Positions 1 to 7,324 of a stretch of 21,346 nt of DNA are shown piece after piece. Numbering within the stretch: the first letter of the stretch is position 1; each line of letters opens with the position of its first letter. The stretch comes from Terriglobia bacterium (GTDB lineage: Bacteria > Acidobacteriota > Terriglobia > UBA7540), in the NCBI GenBank assembly GCA_020072905.1, contig JAIQGB010000026.1:1-21346 (forward strand). The letters run 5' to 3'. The notes under the pieces are model-generated. The model worked only from the letters and a program-made list of their open reading frames with translations. It searched no databases and was not told the origin of the DNA. The translations under genes were made by a program, and so were the position numbers.

Positions 1-981
1 AGTCTTGCCGGCCTGCCGGGCGCTCCGCAGCGATACTCCTCCTGGACGGAGCAACGGACCATGCTGGGTGAGATGCTGGCCGGTAAGAAGACCGTAGCGA
101 TGCAGTATTCCGCGCTCAACGACATCCCTTACGTCGGCCTCGTGGACGCCGGCACGGTCGAGTTGGTGAAGAGCTTTAGGGTAGAAGTGGTTTCCTCGGC
201 CGACCTCGTGCAACTTTTCGAGGCGCGATGGTCGGAGGAGGCACTGGCGTCGCACTTCGAAGCCGGAAACGCCGTCCACGCCACCGTGCGCCAGGCATTC
301 GCGTGGATTGGTGACGCCGTGAAAAAGGGGAAGTCCATCGGCGAATACGACGTCCAGCAGGAAATCGCGCGCCTGTTCGAGGGTTATGGCGTGGTGGCCG
401 ACGAGGACGCGATCGTCGCCGTCAACGAGAACACCTCGAATCCGCACTACTCGCCGACGTCGGCAACCTCGCAGCCCATCCGCCGCGACGATTTTGTGTT
501 GCTCGACGTCTGGGGAAAGATGCGCAAGCCGGGCTCCGTGTATTTCGACATCACTTGGACCGGCTTCGTGGGGGAGGAGGTACCCTCCCGTTACGCCGAG
601 GTGTTCGAGGTCGTGAAGGAAGCTCGTGACGCCGCCGTAAGCCTCGTGCAGCGTGCCCTGAAGGAAGGCAAACCTCTGCGCGGATACCAGGTGGACGATG
701 CCGCGCGCGGAGTTATCACGCGCCACGGCTACGGCGAGTATTTCGTCCACCGCACCGGCCATTCGCTCGGCGAGGACGTCCACGGCAACGGCGCCAACAT
801 GGATAACTTTGAGACCCGCGACGACCGCCGCATCATTCCGCATACCTGCTTCACTGTCGAGCCGGGGGTTTATCTTCCCGAGTTCGGCGTGCGAAGTGAG
901 GTCAACATCTATGTCGGAGACATCGAAGCTCGCGTGACGGGAGAAATCCAGCAGGCGATTATTCCCATTCTGGCGCTGTAG
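1..981 (+). CDS. M24 family metallopeptidase (Xaa-Pro aminopeptidase-like), 5' end outside window
   Basis: Probable cytoplasmic Xaa-Pro aminopeptidase or dipeptidase, removing N-terminal residues ahead of proline. The frame is open from base 1, and the residues before the first ATG (61) read like the usual N-terminal domain of the family, so that ATG is probably internal and the gene starts upstream of the window. Counting from base 61, the pita-bread fold keeps all five metal ligands: D149 (LLDVW), D163 (FDITWT), H234 (RTGHSLG), E267 (FTVEPG) and E280 (VRSEVN). The two-metal site therefore looks intact. The gene ends at TAG 979-981 and converges with the MFS transporter gene. The exact substrate cannot be read from the sequence. 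Confidence 0.9.
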   Translation, partial: SLAGLPGAPQRYSSWTEQRTMLGEMLAGKKTVAMQYSALNDIPYVGLVDAGTVELVKSFRVEVVSSADLVQLFEARWSEEALASHFEAGNAVHATVRQAFAWIGDAVKKGKSIGEYDVQQEIARLFEGYGVVADEDAIVAVNENTSNPHYSPTSATSQPIRRDDFVLLDVWGKMRKPGSVYFDITWTGFVGEEVPSRYAEVFEVVKEARDAAVSLVQRALKEGKPLRGYQVDDAARGVITRHGYGEYFVHRTGHSLGEDVHGNGANMDNFETRDDRRIIPHTCFTVEPGVYLPEFGVRSEVNIYVGDIEARVTGEIQQAIIPILAL

Positions 982-1005
982 CGCCGCTCGGCGCCTGCCC
1001 TGACG

Positions 1006-1029
1006 AAAAAAGGGAGCGGCGACTCTCCC
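1006..1029 (-). terminator. Rho-independent terminator of the MFS transporter transcript
   Basis: Read on the minus strand, GGGAG (1029-1025), an 8-nt loop and CTCCC (1016-1012) are followed by six T residues (1011-1006). It lies about 50 bases beyond the MFS stop codon, where an intrinsic terminator for the minus-strand iolB/MFS unit is expected. The stem is short (5 bp) but GC-rich. Confidence 0.6.
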
Positions 1030-1077
1030 GAATCGCAGATATCAGAAAACGATATCGGCGCCACACACGACACTGGC

Positions 1078-2379
1078 TCACAGCGTAATTCGCCTCATGT
1101 CGCCCAGCAGACGGTGCACGATCAGCAACGCCGTCAGATGGAAGAATCCGAACCCTAAGATGAGCGGGGTATAGCCGAAGTGGGTGACGACGAACCCGGG
1201 GATGATCGCGGACAACAGGAACCCCCCCAGTCCGCCCATGGTCCCGCCAATTCCAGTAACCGAAGCGACCGCCTTCTTGGGAAAGACATCCGAAGTCGTC
1301 GTGAAGAGGTTGGCCGACCAGCCCTGGTGCGAGGACGTGGCCAAGCTAATCAGCGCAATCGCCAGCACCGAGTGGGGAGCGAGGGCGGACAGCGCGGCGA
1401 TGGGCATCAGGCAGGCGAAGAGCGCCATGGTGGCTTTCCGGGCTTTCCCGTGCGGCCAGCCCCTGCGCATCAGATATCCCGGTAGCCAGCCGCCTCCAAC
1501 GCTCCCTGCGTCGGCCATCAAATAAACCACGGGAAGCGCCCACCCGATCTCCGTGAGGTTGAATCCGCGGACGTCATACAGGTACGGCGGGAGCCAGTAG
1601 AGATAAAACCACCAAACCGGGTCGGTAAGGAACTTGGCCAGGGCGAAGCCCCAGGTCTGCTTGTAGCGCAAAGCGGCGAGCCAGCCGATGGTCGCTTCTT
1701 CACTGTCTTCTTCCAGGTCCGATTGGATGTAGTCCAACTCAACCCTGCTGATCTTGGGATGAGCCTGCGGCAGCCGATAGGAGATCAACCAAAGAACCAG
1801 CCAAACGAATCCCAGCGAGGACGTCACAAGGAAACAGCCGCGCCAACCCCACCAACTCAACATCCCGACGATGATAGGTGGCCCGATCATCGAGGCGACG
1901 TTGGTTCCGGCGTTGAAGACGCCCGTGGCAAATGCCCGGTCCCGCTTCGGAAACCACTCGGCCACGGATTTAATCGCTGCCGGGAAATTCCCGGATTCAC
2001 CGAGTCCCAGCATGCCGCGCCAGAAGCCCAGGCTCAGCGCCGAGCCGGTGAGGGCATGGAACGCCGCGGCAAGCGACCACCAGGCGATGGACACAGCGTA
2101 ACCGATGCGCGTGCCGATTCGATCGATGAATCGGCCCATGAAGAGGAAGCCGATCGTGTAGGCCGCTTGAAACGCCCCGTTGATGTACCCGTACTGCTGG
2201 TTGGAGATGTGCATCTCGTCGCGAATGACGGGAATGAGGACGGAGAATACAATTCGATCGAGGTAATTGACCGTCGTGGCCATGAACAGCAGCGCGCAGA
2301 TGTACCAGCGAAGATGCGCAAGCCTGAAGCGTGGCGCGATGGCCGTTTGGGTGTTCGCAGGGGTGGGAGGATTGGTCAT
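1078..2379 (-). CDS. MFS transporter, anion:cation symporter family (ExuT/hexuronate-like)
   Basis: Twelve-helix inner-membrane importer of the major facilitator superfamily, probably driving uptake of a sugar acid such as a hexuronate with a cation. Family signs are the first helix ending in NYLDR, the GRFIDRIGTRIGY loop between helices 2 and 3, and LGLGESGNFPAAIKSVAEWFPKRDRAFATG around helix 4, which is characteristic of the ACS group (ExuT, GudP, tartrate porters). The ATG at 2379 gives 433 aa. A TTG at 2391 would add four residues. Neither start has a clear Shine-Dalgarno site. It follows iolB on the same strand after 138 bp holding an inverted repeat, so co-transcription is likely but not certain. 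The substrate is inferred from family and neighbours. Confidence 0.87.
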   Translation of the reverse strand: MTNPPTPANTQTAIAPRFRLAHLRWYICALLFMATTVNYLDRIVFSVLIPVIRDEMHISNQQYGYINGAFQAAYTIGFLFMGRFIDRIGTRIGYAVSIAWWSLAAAFHALTGSALSLGFWRGMLGLGESGNFPAAIKSVAEWFPKRDRAFATGVFNAGTNVASMIGPPIIVGMLSWWGWRGCFLVTSSLGFVWLVLWLISYRLPQAHPKISRVELDYIQSDLEEDSEEATIGWLAALRYKQTWGFALAKFLTDPVWWFYLYWLPPYLYDVRGFNLTEIGWALPVVYLMADAGSVGGGWLPGYLMRRGWPHGKARKATMALFACLMPIAALSALAPHSVLAIALISLATSSHQGWSANLFTTTSDVFPKKAVASVTGIGGTMGGLGGFLLSAIIPGFVVTHFGYTPLILGFGFFHLTALLIVHRLLGDMRRITL

Positions 2380-2403
2380 GCGATTAGGCAAAAGGCTGAG
2401 GTC

Positions 2404-2478
2404 TGAAGGATGAAGGATGAAGTGTGAAGCGGCAACTGGAATCTCTTTGAAACTCTATCCTTCATCCTTCATCCTTCA
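2404..2478. repeat. Inverted repeat of GGATGAA heptamers (copy 1)
   Basis: A 19-bp perfect inverted repeat with arms 2404-2422 and 2460-2478 and a 37-base loop, lying between iolB and the MFS gene. The arms are tandem copies of GGATGAA and its complement TTCATCC. A second element of the same design lies at 10960-11022, so this looks like a dispersed intergenic repeat rather than a gene-specific terminator. There is no T tract after either arm. Confidence 0.75.
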
Positions 2479-2517
2479 CACTTCTTACTTCGTCTTCTGC
2501 TCGTCACTCAGCACTAG

Positions 2518-3333
2518 TCACTGCCCTTTCACCCAGGCGTGGCGTGGATCGTCGGCCCAGGCGCCATAGCGGCGCTCCTCGCCGGCCAGCACCCAGGTGT
2601 AATGGAGCTGGTAGCCCGGGGCGGCGACGACGGGATGATAACCTTTGGGGAGAAGCACGGTGTCGCCGTCTTCAATCACAAAGACCGTGGAGAAGCCCTC
2701 AGGATCGTTGGGCGCGGTGTACGTCCAGATGAAGCCGTATCCCTGGGCGGGCTTGACGCGAAAGAAGTAGATTTCTTCCAGCACTACTTCCTTCGGCGGG
2801 TTGGGCTGGTCGTGCTTGTGGGGGGGATAGCTCGACCAGTTGCCCGGCGGATTGAGCGTTTCGCCGGCAAGCAAGCGTTCGGCCTGGACATTTTCAGCGA
2901 GCGCGGAATAAACGGTGCGCTGCCAGTTATCGCGGCCGACATCGCGGGCGACGACGTCCGCGCCTGCCAGCACTCGCGGCAGGGCGATGGAATGGGACGG
3001 TGCAGAGAAAACGCCCACGTCGAGGTCGTCGGTGGCCGCTTCGATTTCGTACGACACCTGCGGCGGAACGAAAACCATCACGGGCGGTCCGGCGAATACG
3101 TCCTCCCGCTCGCCCACGGAACGGAAGACGCGCTCGGTGCCGTCACTTGTTTTGACCCGCATGCTGGCGCGGCCGGAAAAGATGTCAAAGGCATATTCGC
3201 GGGAGCCGGTTGCGCCAGAATGTTTCTCGCCGGCGCCGAGGCTGAGGCGCGCGAAGTCGAGAAATCGCATTGTTCCTGGCGGCACAATCTGCTGAAATTT
3301 CCCGTCTTTTTGCGCTTTAATATGGCGGTTCAT
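2518..3333 (-). CDS. iolB: 5-deoxy-glucuronate isomerase (IolB)
   Basis: Cupin-fold isomerase converting 5-deoxy-D-glucuronate to 2-deoxy-5-keto-D-gluconate in myo-inositol breakdown (KduI/IolB family). At 271 aa it has the family's normal length. The hallmark PPGNWSSYPPHKHD (residues 162-175) followed by LEEIYFF (185-191) is present. Likely metal ligands are H172, H174, E186 or E187, and H233. ATG at 3333 is preceded by a weak GAGG about 9 nt upstream, and a TATAAT lies about 30 bases upstream. No other inositol gene is in the window. The neighbours are a hexuronate-type transporter and a divergent GH42 enzyme, so a role on another uronate cannot be excluded. Confidence 0.9.
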   Translation of the reverse strand: MNRHIKAQKDGKFQQIVPPGTMRFLDFARLSLGAGEKHSGATGSREYAFDIFSGRASMRVKTSDGTERVFRSVGEREDVFAGPPVMVFVPPQVSYEIEAATDDLDVGVFSAPSHSIALPRVLAGADVVARDVGRDNWQRTVYSALAENVQAERLLAGETLNPPGNWSSYPPHKHDQPNPPKEVVLEEIYFFRVKPAQGYGFIWTYTAPNDPEGFSTVFVIEDGDTVLLPKGYHPVVAAPGYQLHYTWVLAGEERRYGAWADDPRHAWVKGQ

Positions 3334-3365
3334 GGATGCCTCGAAGGTTCCATTTCGAGCGAGCC

Positions 3366-3371
3366 ATTATA
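3366..3371 (-). promoter_or_regulatory. Candidate -10 box of iolB
   Basis: On the minus strand the sequence TATAAT (3371-3366) stands about 32 bases before the iolB start. No good -35 hexamer sits at the expected distance, so the call rests on the perfect -10 alone and its place in the iolB/GH42 divergent gap. Confidence 0.4.
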
Positions 3372-3438
3372 TGACAGTTGAAGAGGAGGGCGGTGGGTTC
3401 GTCTGCGCCGTGTTGCGCGGAGGAGTCAACGGGTCTCG

Positions 3439-3447
3439 AAGGAGGGG
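3439..3447 (+). promoter_or_regulatory. Shine-Dalgarno site deciding the GH42 start
   Basis: AAGGAGGGG lies two bases before the ATG at 3450. A longer reading from 3378 has no such site and would place 24 poorly conserved residues ahead of the twin-arginine signal, so translation most likely starts at 3450. Confidence 0.75.
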
Positions 3448-3449
3448 AA

Positions 3450-5606
3450 ATGCAGAATCGAAGAGACTTTCTTGCCAAGCTCGCGGTGCTCGGAGCCGCG
3501 GGAGGGCAGACAGTACGGCTGACACTTGGCGCGACGTCTTCAATGGCCGGTGGCGGCGTGCCTCCGGTGGAGGGCGAAGACGACGATCTGCGCGGAGGCA
3601 AGCTCTACCACGCGCCGAAGCTTTACTTTGGAGCCGATTATTACCCGGAAGCCTGGGATGAATCCAGGTGGGAGACCGATGTGCGCATGATGCGCGAGGC
3701 CGGCTTCAACATCGTCCGCATGGCGGAATTCGCCTGGGCGCGCATCGAGCCCGAGGAGGGCCGGTTCGATTTCGACTGGCTCGACCGCGCTGTCGATCTG
3801 CTTTACCGGAACGGGATCGAGACGCTGATGGGCACGCCGACCTCGCAGCCGGCGCCCTGGCTTTACCAAAAGTATCCCGATCTGTTCCCCGTCAACGCGG
3901 AGGGAATCCGTTACAACTTTGGAGGCCGCTATCTCTATTGCTTCAACCATCCGGCGATGGCGGAGTACACGCGCCACATCGTTTCCCCCATCGCCAAGCG
4001 CTACGCGAACCATCCGGCGGTGGTGGGGTGGCATCTCGACAACGAGTTCGGGCACGTCGCGCGCGAGTGCTACTGCAAGGAGTATTGCGAGCCCGCGTTC
4101 CACAAATGGCTGCAAGCTCGTTACGGCGCCCTGGAAAAGCTGAATGCCGCCTGGGGAACGGCCTTCTGGAGCCAAATCTATTCGGATTGGTCCCAGATCC
4201 CTCTGCCGCGCCTGACCCAGCAGCAGCACAACCCGGCGCTGATTCTCGACTACCGCCGGTACTGGAGCGACACGGTGGTCGGCTACCAGAGGACGCAGAT
4301 TGATCTTCTCGCCGAGCTTGCTCCGCGGCAATTCACCACGCACAACCTTTGGGGGAAGCCCGATTACTTCGCCATAGCGCGCGACCTGAACGTCGCCGGG
4401 ATGAACTTCTATCCCGCCCAAGGTTGGGGGCGGCTCGAAGATAACGGCCTGGAACTTGACACCTTTCGCGGCCTGAAAGACGGTGGCTTCTGGGTGGTGG
4501 AGCAGCGCGGCGGCCGGCCAGGCTCGCATAACGAAACGCTGGAAGCCGGTCCGGGCTTGCAGCGCCTTTGGGCCTATCAGTCCTACGCGCATGGCGCGGA
4601 CGCGGTCCTCTTCTTCCGGTGGCGCACGGCCGTGCGGGGCGGGGAGGAATTCTGGTTCGGAATCCTGAATCAGGATGGCCGGCCCAATCGCCGCTATCGC
4701 GAGATCGCGGGAATGGGAAAAGAACTCGAACGCATCGCCAAAGTCTTCGAGGGATCGACCACCAGCTCTCCTGTGGCGTTCTACGTTGACTACGAGAGCG
4801 AGTGGGCCAAGACTGCGCCCGACGTGCGCGCCTTCGACGATCGGCGGGCCGATTACTACCTGGCGTTTAAGCGCCTGGGAGTGAATATCGACGTGACAGG
4901 TCGAGGCCGCGATCTTGCGCGTTTCAAAATCGTGGTGGCGCCGATGCTTTACATGGTGAATGACGAGATGGTGGAACAACTCACAGGTTTCGTCCGCGGT
5001 GGGGGAGCGCTTGTGCTCACATTCCGCTCCGGAGTCAAGGAATGGGACAACTCCGTGGTCATGGAACCGTTGCCAGGAAGACTTCGTGAGTTGGCCGGGA
5101 TCGAGATCGAGGAGTACGAGCCGCTCCTAAAAGCGGACCCCGAGCTGAGAGATGGGGCGATGCCGCTCGAAGGGACGGCTATCCCCTTTGCAGCGCGGAG
5201 TTCATCCGGAACCATCTGGGCGGATATCCTGGAGCCGAAGAGCGCCCGCGTGCTCGCCAAGTACGGGAAGAAATTCTATGCCGGGAAGGCCGCGGTTACG
5301 ATGAACCGCGTGGGAGCAGGACAGGTCGTCTACGTTGGCACCCACTTGGCGCGGGACTATGCCGATTCGCTGGCCGGCTGGCTACTGAGACAACAGAAGC
5401 TGGCTCCGCCGTTCCCGGTGCTGGACCTGGTCGATGTGACCTCACGGGAGAAGGGCGGGAAGAAGGTTTACTTTGTGATGAACTTCAGCGGCACGACGCA
5501 GACGGTGCAATTGCCGGGAGCCTTCGCCGATGCCCTGGGCCGCAAGAAACTCTCAGGCAGGGTCGTTATCCCTCCCCGCGACTTGGTGATTCTGTCCGAG
5601 GAATAG
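3450..5606 (+). CDS. GH42 beta-galactosidase, Tat-exported
   Basis: Retaining glycoside hydrolase of family 42, expected to release beta-galactosyl (or related) residues from oligosaccharides; 718 aa from the ATG with a strong Shine-Dalgarno site. The N-terminus MQNRRDFLAKLAVLGAAGG is a twin-arginine signal, so the folded enzyme is probably exported, whereas many GH42 enzymes are cytoplasmic. A TIM barrel (about 55-430) holds the acid/base E199 in WHLDNEFGH and the nucleophile E351 in FWVVEQRGG. A trimerisation-type domain and a C-terminal beta domain follow. C164, C207, C209 and C213 resemble the structural zinc site seen in Thermus-type GH42, though C209 to C213 has one residue more than the spacing I remember. 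Divergent from iolB. Substrate is not determinable here. Confidence 0.9.
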   Translation: MQNRRDFLAKLAVLGAAGGQTVRLTLGATSSMAGGGVPPVEGEDDDLRGGKLYHAPKLYFGADYYPEAWDESRWETDVRMMREAGFNIVRMAEFAWARIEPEEGRFDFDWLDRAVDLLYRNGIETLMGTPTSQPAPWLYQKYPDLFPVNAEGIRYNFGGRYLYCFNHPAMAEYTRHIVSPIAKRYANHPAVVGWHLDNEFGHVARECYCKEYCEPAFHKWLQARYGALEKLNAAWGTAFWSQIYSDWSQIPLPRLTQQQHNPALILDYRRYWSDTVVGYQRTQIDLLAELAPRQFTTHNLWGKPDYFAIARDLNVAGMNFYPAQGWGRLEDNGLELDTFRGLKDGGFWVVEQRGGRPGSHNETLEAGPGLQRLWAYQSYAHGADAVLFFRWRTAVRGGEEFWFGILNQDGRPNRRYREIAGMGKELERIAKVFEGSTTSSPVAFYVDYESEWAKTAPDVRAFDDRRADYYLAFKRLGVNIDVTGRGRDLARFKIVVAPMLYMVNDEMVEQLTGFVRGGGALVLTFRSGVKEWDNSVVMEPLPGRLRELAGIEIEEYEPLLKADPELRDGAMPLEGTAIPFAARSSSGTIWADILEPKSARVLAKYGKKFYAGKAAVTMNRVGAGQVVYVGTHLARDYADSLAGWLLRQQKLAPPFPVLDLVDVTSREKGGKKVYFVMNFSGTTQTVQLPGAFADALGRKKLSGRVVIPPRDLVILSEE

Positions 5607-5668
5607 TCGGGCCGTGCGACTGGCGTTGCTGCCGACCAAACTTCCGCTGGCGCGGGGCCGGGAATTTG

Positions 5669-5678
5669 AACTATAGTT
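5669..5678. promoter_or_regulatory. AACTATAGTT palindrome upstream of the XRE gene, possible operator
   Basis: A perfect 10-bp palindrome, followed by TAATAGTAC, lies 16 bases before the GTG start of the XRE regulator. It is AT-rich in a GC-rich setting. HTH regulators often bind such sites at their own promoter, and TATAGT within it could also serve as a -10 box. Binding is inference. Confidence 0.35.
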
Positions 5679-5693
5679 AATAGTACAGAAGAG

Positions 5694-6596
5694 GTGGCAT
5701 CTCTCATCGAGGCGTGGCTCAGCCGGTTGCGAGCCGTGCCAGGGAGCGGTGCCGGAGAATTCCAGGGTATTGGAACTGGCTCAGCCATGGGCGGATCCTC
5801 AGGCTTGATTCCTCCGACTGCTCCGGGTGCTCTTGCCAACCGGGCGGGACAGAAACTCCGGCAGATCCGCGAGCGGCTTAACCTGACTCTGCGGCTCGTC
5901 GAAGAGGCCAGCCTGGAAATCGCGGACGCGGAGGGAAGCTCCGAATATGTCGTCTCCACCGGACGCCTGAACCAAATTGAGAACGACGGATCTCTTCCCA
6001 GTATCTACAAGTTATATAGTCTGGCGGTTATTTATCATCTAACCGTGGAAGAAATCCTGGGGCTTTATGGCGTCAATGTTGGGAAAATGGAAGAGCACCG
6101 GCTGAAGAGCCGGCAGACTCGCACGCACCGATTCGCCGTTGAACTCGGTGATCCCGCCCGGCCGATTCGCTTTCCTGTGCGCTTCGATCCGGGCTTTCGG
6201 CCCCAGGAAACGGTCTTCCTCTCCCGCATCATCCAGGAATGGGGGGAAATCCCCGTCGGACTCCTCGCCACGCTCGACCTGAAGAAATACCTTTACGGCT
6301 ACATTGGCTTGGAGGATCGCACCATGGCGCCCTTGTTGCGGCCCGGTTCCATTGTCCAGATCGATGAATCACGCCGTCGCGTTGTCAACCAGGGTTGGAC
6401 CACCGAATTCGACCGCCCCATTTACTTCCTGGAACTTCGCTACAGTTATGAGTGCTGCTGGTGCTATCAGAAGGGGCGGGACGTGACCCTCATCCCCCAT
6501 CCGCTCTCCAATTGCGGTCCGCGCACCATCCGCGTTCCCGACGAAGGGGAGGTGTTAGGGCAGGTCATCGGAGTCGCCATGCGGCTCGTCCAGTAG
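5694..6596 (+). CDS. XRE-family transcriptional regulator with S24-like C-terminal domain
   Basis: DNA-binding regulator, 300 aa. A helix-turn-helix of the Cro/CI type spans about residues 50-125 (AGQKLRQIRERLNLTLRLVEEAS, then RLNQIENDGSLPSIYKLYSLAVIYHLTVEEIL). The C-terminal part (about 205-298) has the LexA/CI S24-like fold signature, with LEDRTMAPLLRPGSIVQID. The catalytic serine expected just before the conserved Met is replaced (DRTM at 208-211), so it is probably not self-cleaving. The start is uncertain: GTG 5694 has only AGAAGAG hard against it, and ATG 5787 (residue 32) would still keep the whole HTH. The 3' end overlaps the opposing gene by 42 bp. The regulated genes are unknown. 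Confidence 0.8.
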   Translation: MASLIEAWLSRLRAVPGSGAGEFQGIGTGSAMGGSSGLIPPTAPGALANRAGQKLRQIRERLNLTLRLVEEASLEIADAEGSSEYVVSTGRLNQIENDGSLPSIYKLYSLAVIYHLTVEEILGLYGVNVGKMEEHRLKSRQTRTHRFAVELGDPARPIRFPVRFDPGFRPQETVFLSRIIQEWGEIPVGLLATLDLKKYLYGYIGLEDRTMAPLLRPGSIVQIDESRRRVVNQGWTTEFDRPIYFLELRYSYECCWCYQKGRDVTLIPHPLSNCGPRTIRVPDEGEVLGQVIGVAMRLVQ

Positions 6597-7130
6597 CTCC
6601 CACAGGTCCGTCTGCCTCAGGACTTCCAGGATCACCTCGACGTTCTTGCTGAACAGCTCCCGGGCCAGGGGGCGACAGTTCTGCGGAGGCAGGATCTGGT
6701 ACGCTCGCAATTGCTGCCAGACTTCCACCAAGTGCTTCCTCTCTGCCTTGAGGGACTCGAAGAACCGGAGGAGATCCTGCGTTTGCTCCTGCAGGGACAG
6801 GGTGAGGAGATCGGCAAAAACCTCGGCATGACAGCGACGGAGGCCCTCGTCAACGGCTTCGCTCGAATAGCGTGTCTCAAGCCCGTAATGATGGTAACAC
6901 CCCGTGTTGTGGTCGCGGAGCGACGCCAAGTAGATCACGCGGCTGAAGTGGCCGGGGATTTCTTCGAGCGTTTGTCGTTGGAAGTTTTCGACGACGCGGT
7001 CTGCTTCGGCACGCTCCGAACCTAGTTCATTTGGGCCTCGGGTTGGTTCGTGCATCTTCTCTACCGCGGCACCGGGGATTCTCTCTGAAGGCATATCGAC
7101 GCGGTCACCGCTCCGAGGACAGTATATCAT
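6555..7130 (-). CDS. Uncharacterised protein, about 190 aa
   Basis: I do not recognise a named family. The 191-aa product is rich in charged residues and probably mostly helical and soluble, with no signal peptide or membrane segment. The central stretch RVIYLASLRDHNTGCYHHYG followed by helices (EVFADLLTLSLQEQTQDLLRFFESLKAERKHLVEVW) resembles, from memory, small hypothetical proteins common in Acidobacteriota, which is why I accept it as real. No start has a clear Shine-Dalgarno site. ATG 7130 is the longest choice; ATGs at 7094 and 7055 would also keep the conserved part. The last 42 bases are antisense to the end of the XRE gene. Confidence 0.65.
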   Translation of the reverse strand: MIYCPRSGDRVDMPSERIPGAAVEKMHEPTRGPNELGSERAEADRVVENFQRQTLEEIPGHFSRVIYLASLRDHNTGCYHHYGLETRYSSEAVDEGLRRCHAEVFADLLTLSLQEQTQDLLRFFESLKAERKHLVEVWQQLRAYQILPPQNCRPLARELFSKNVEVILEVLRQTDLWELLDEPHGDSDDLP

Positions 7131-7226
7131 TTCGTTCGAGTGGCCCCGTAGGGGTCAAGGAGGAAAGGGCAGCCTCTCCTGCGGTTGCAGGCCAGTCCGG
7201 CGCGCGGATTCCCCGGGTCCCTGGTC

Positions 7227-7322
7227 CCGTTCCAACTTATTGGGCCGATTCTCGATAACCGGCAGCATTCGCAGGGGGCTGGTACACGGGCCGGAATGCA
7301 CAGGTCCAGATCGTTGGAACGG
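7227..7322. repeat. 10-bp inverted repeat in the gap after the DHS-like gene
   Basis: Arms CCGTTCCAAC (7227-7236) and GTTGGAACGG (7313-7322) are exact inverted copies 76 bases apart, in the 194-base gap between the DHS-like stop and the start of the uncharacterised gene. No T tract follows, so it is not a typical terminator. I see nothing else recognisable in this gap. Confidence 0.4.
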
Positions 7323-7324
7323 CA

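Noticed and set aside
2539..3381. 280-codon open frame on the plus strand
   Set aside because: Antisense to iolB, which carries clear family signatures.
3540..4979. 479-codon open frame on the minus strand
   Set aside because: Antisense to the GH42 gene, with no recognisable motif.
7131..7324. Possible small RNA or tRNA gene in the gap after the DHS-like gene
   Set aside because: I looked for a T-loop and cloverleaf on both strands and found none; only the inverted repeat remains.
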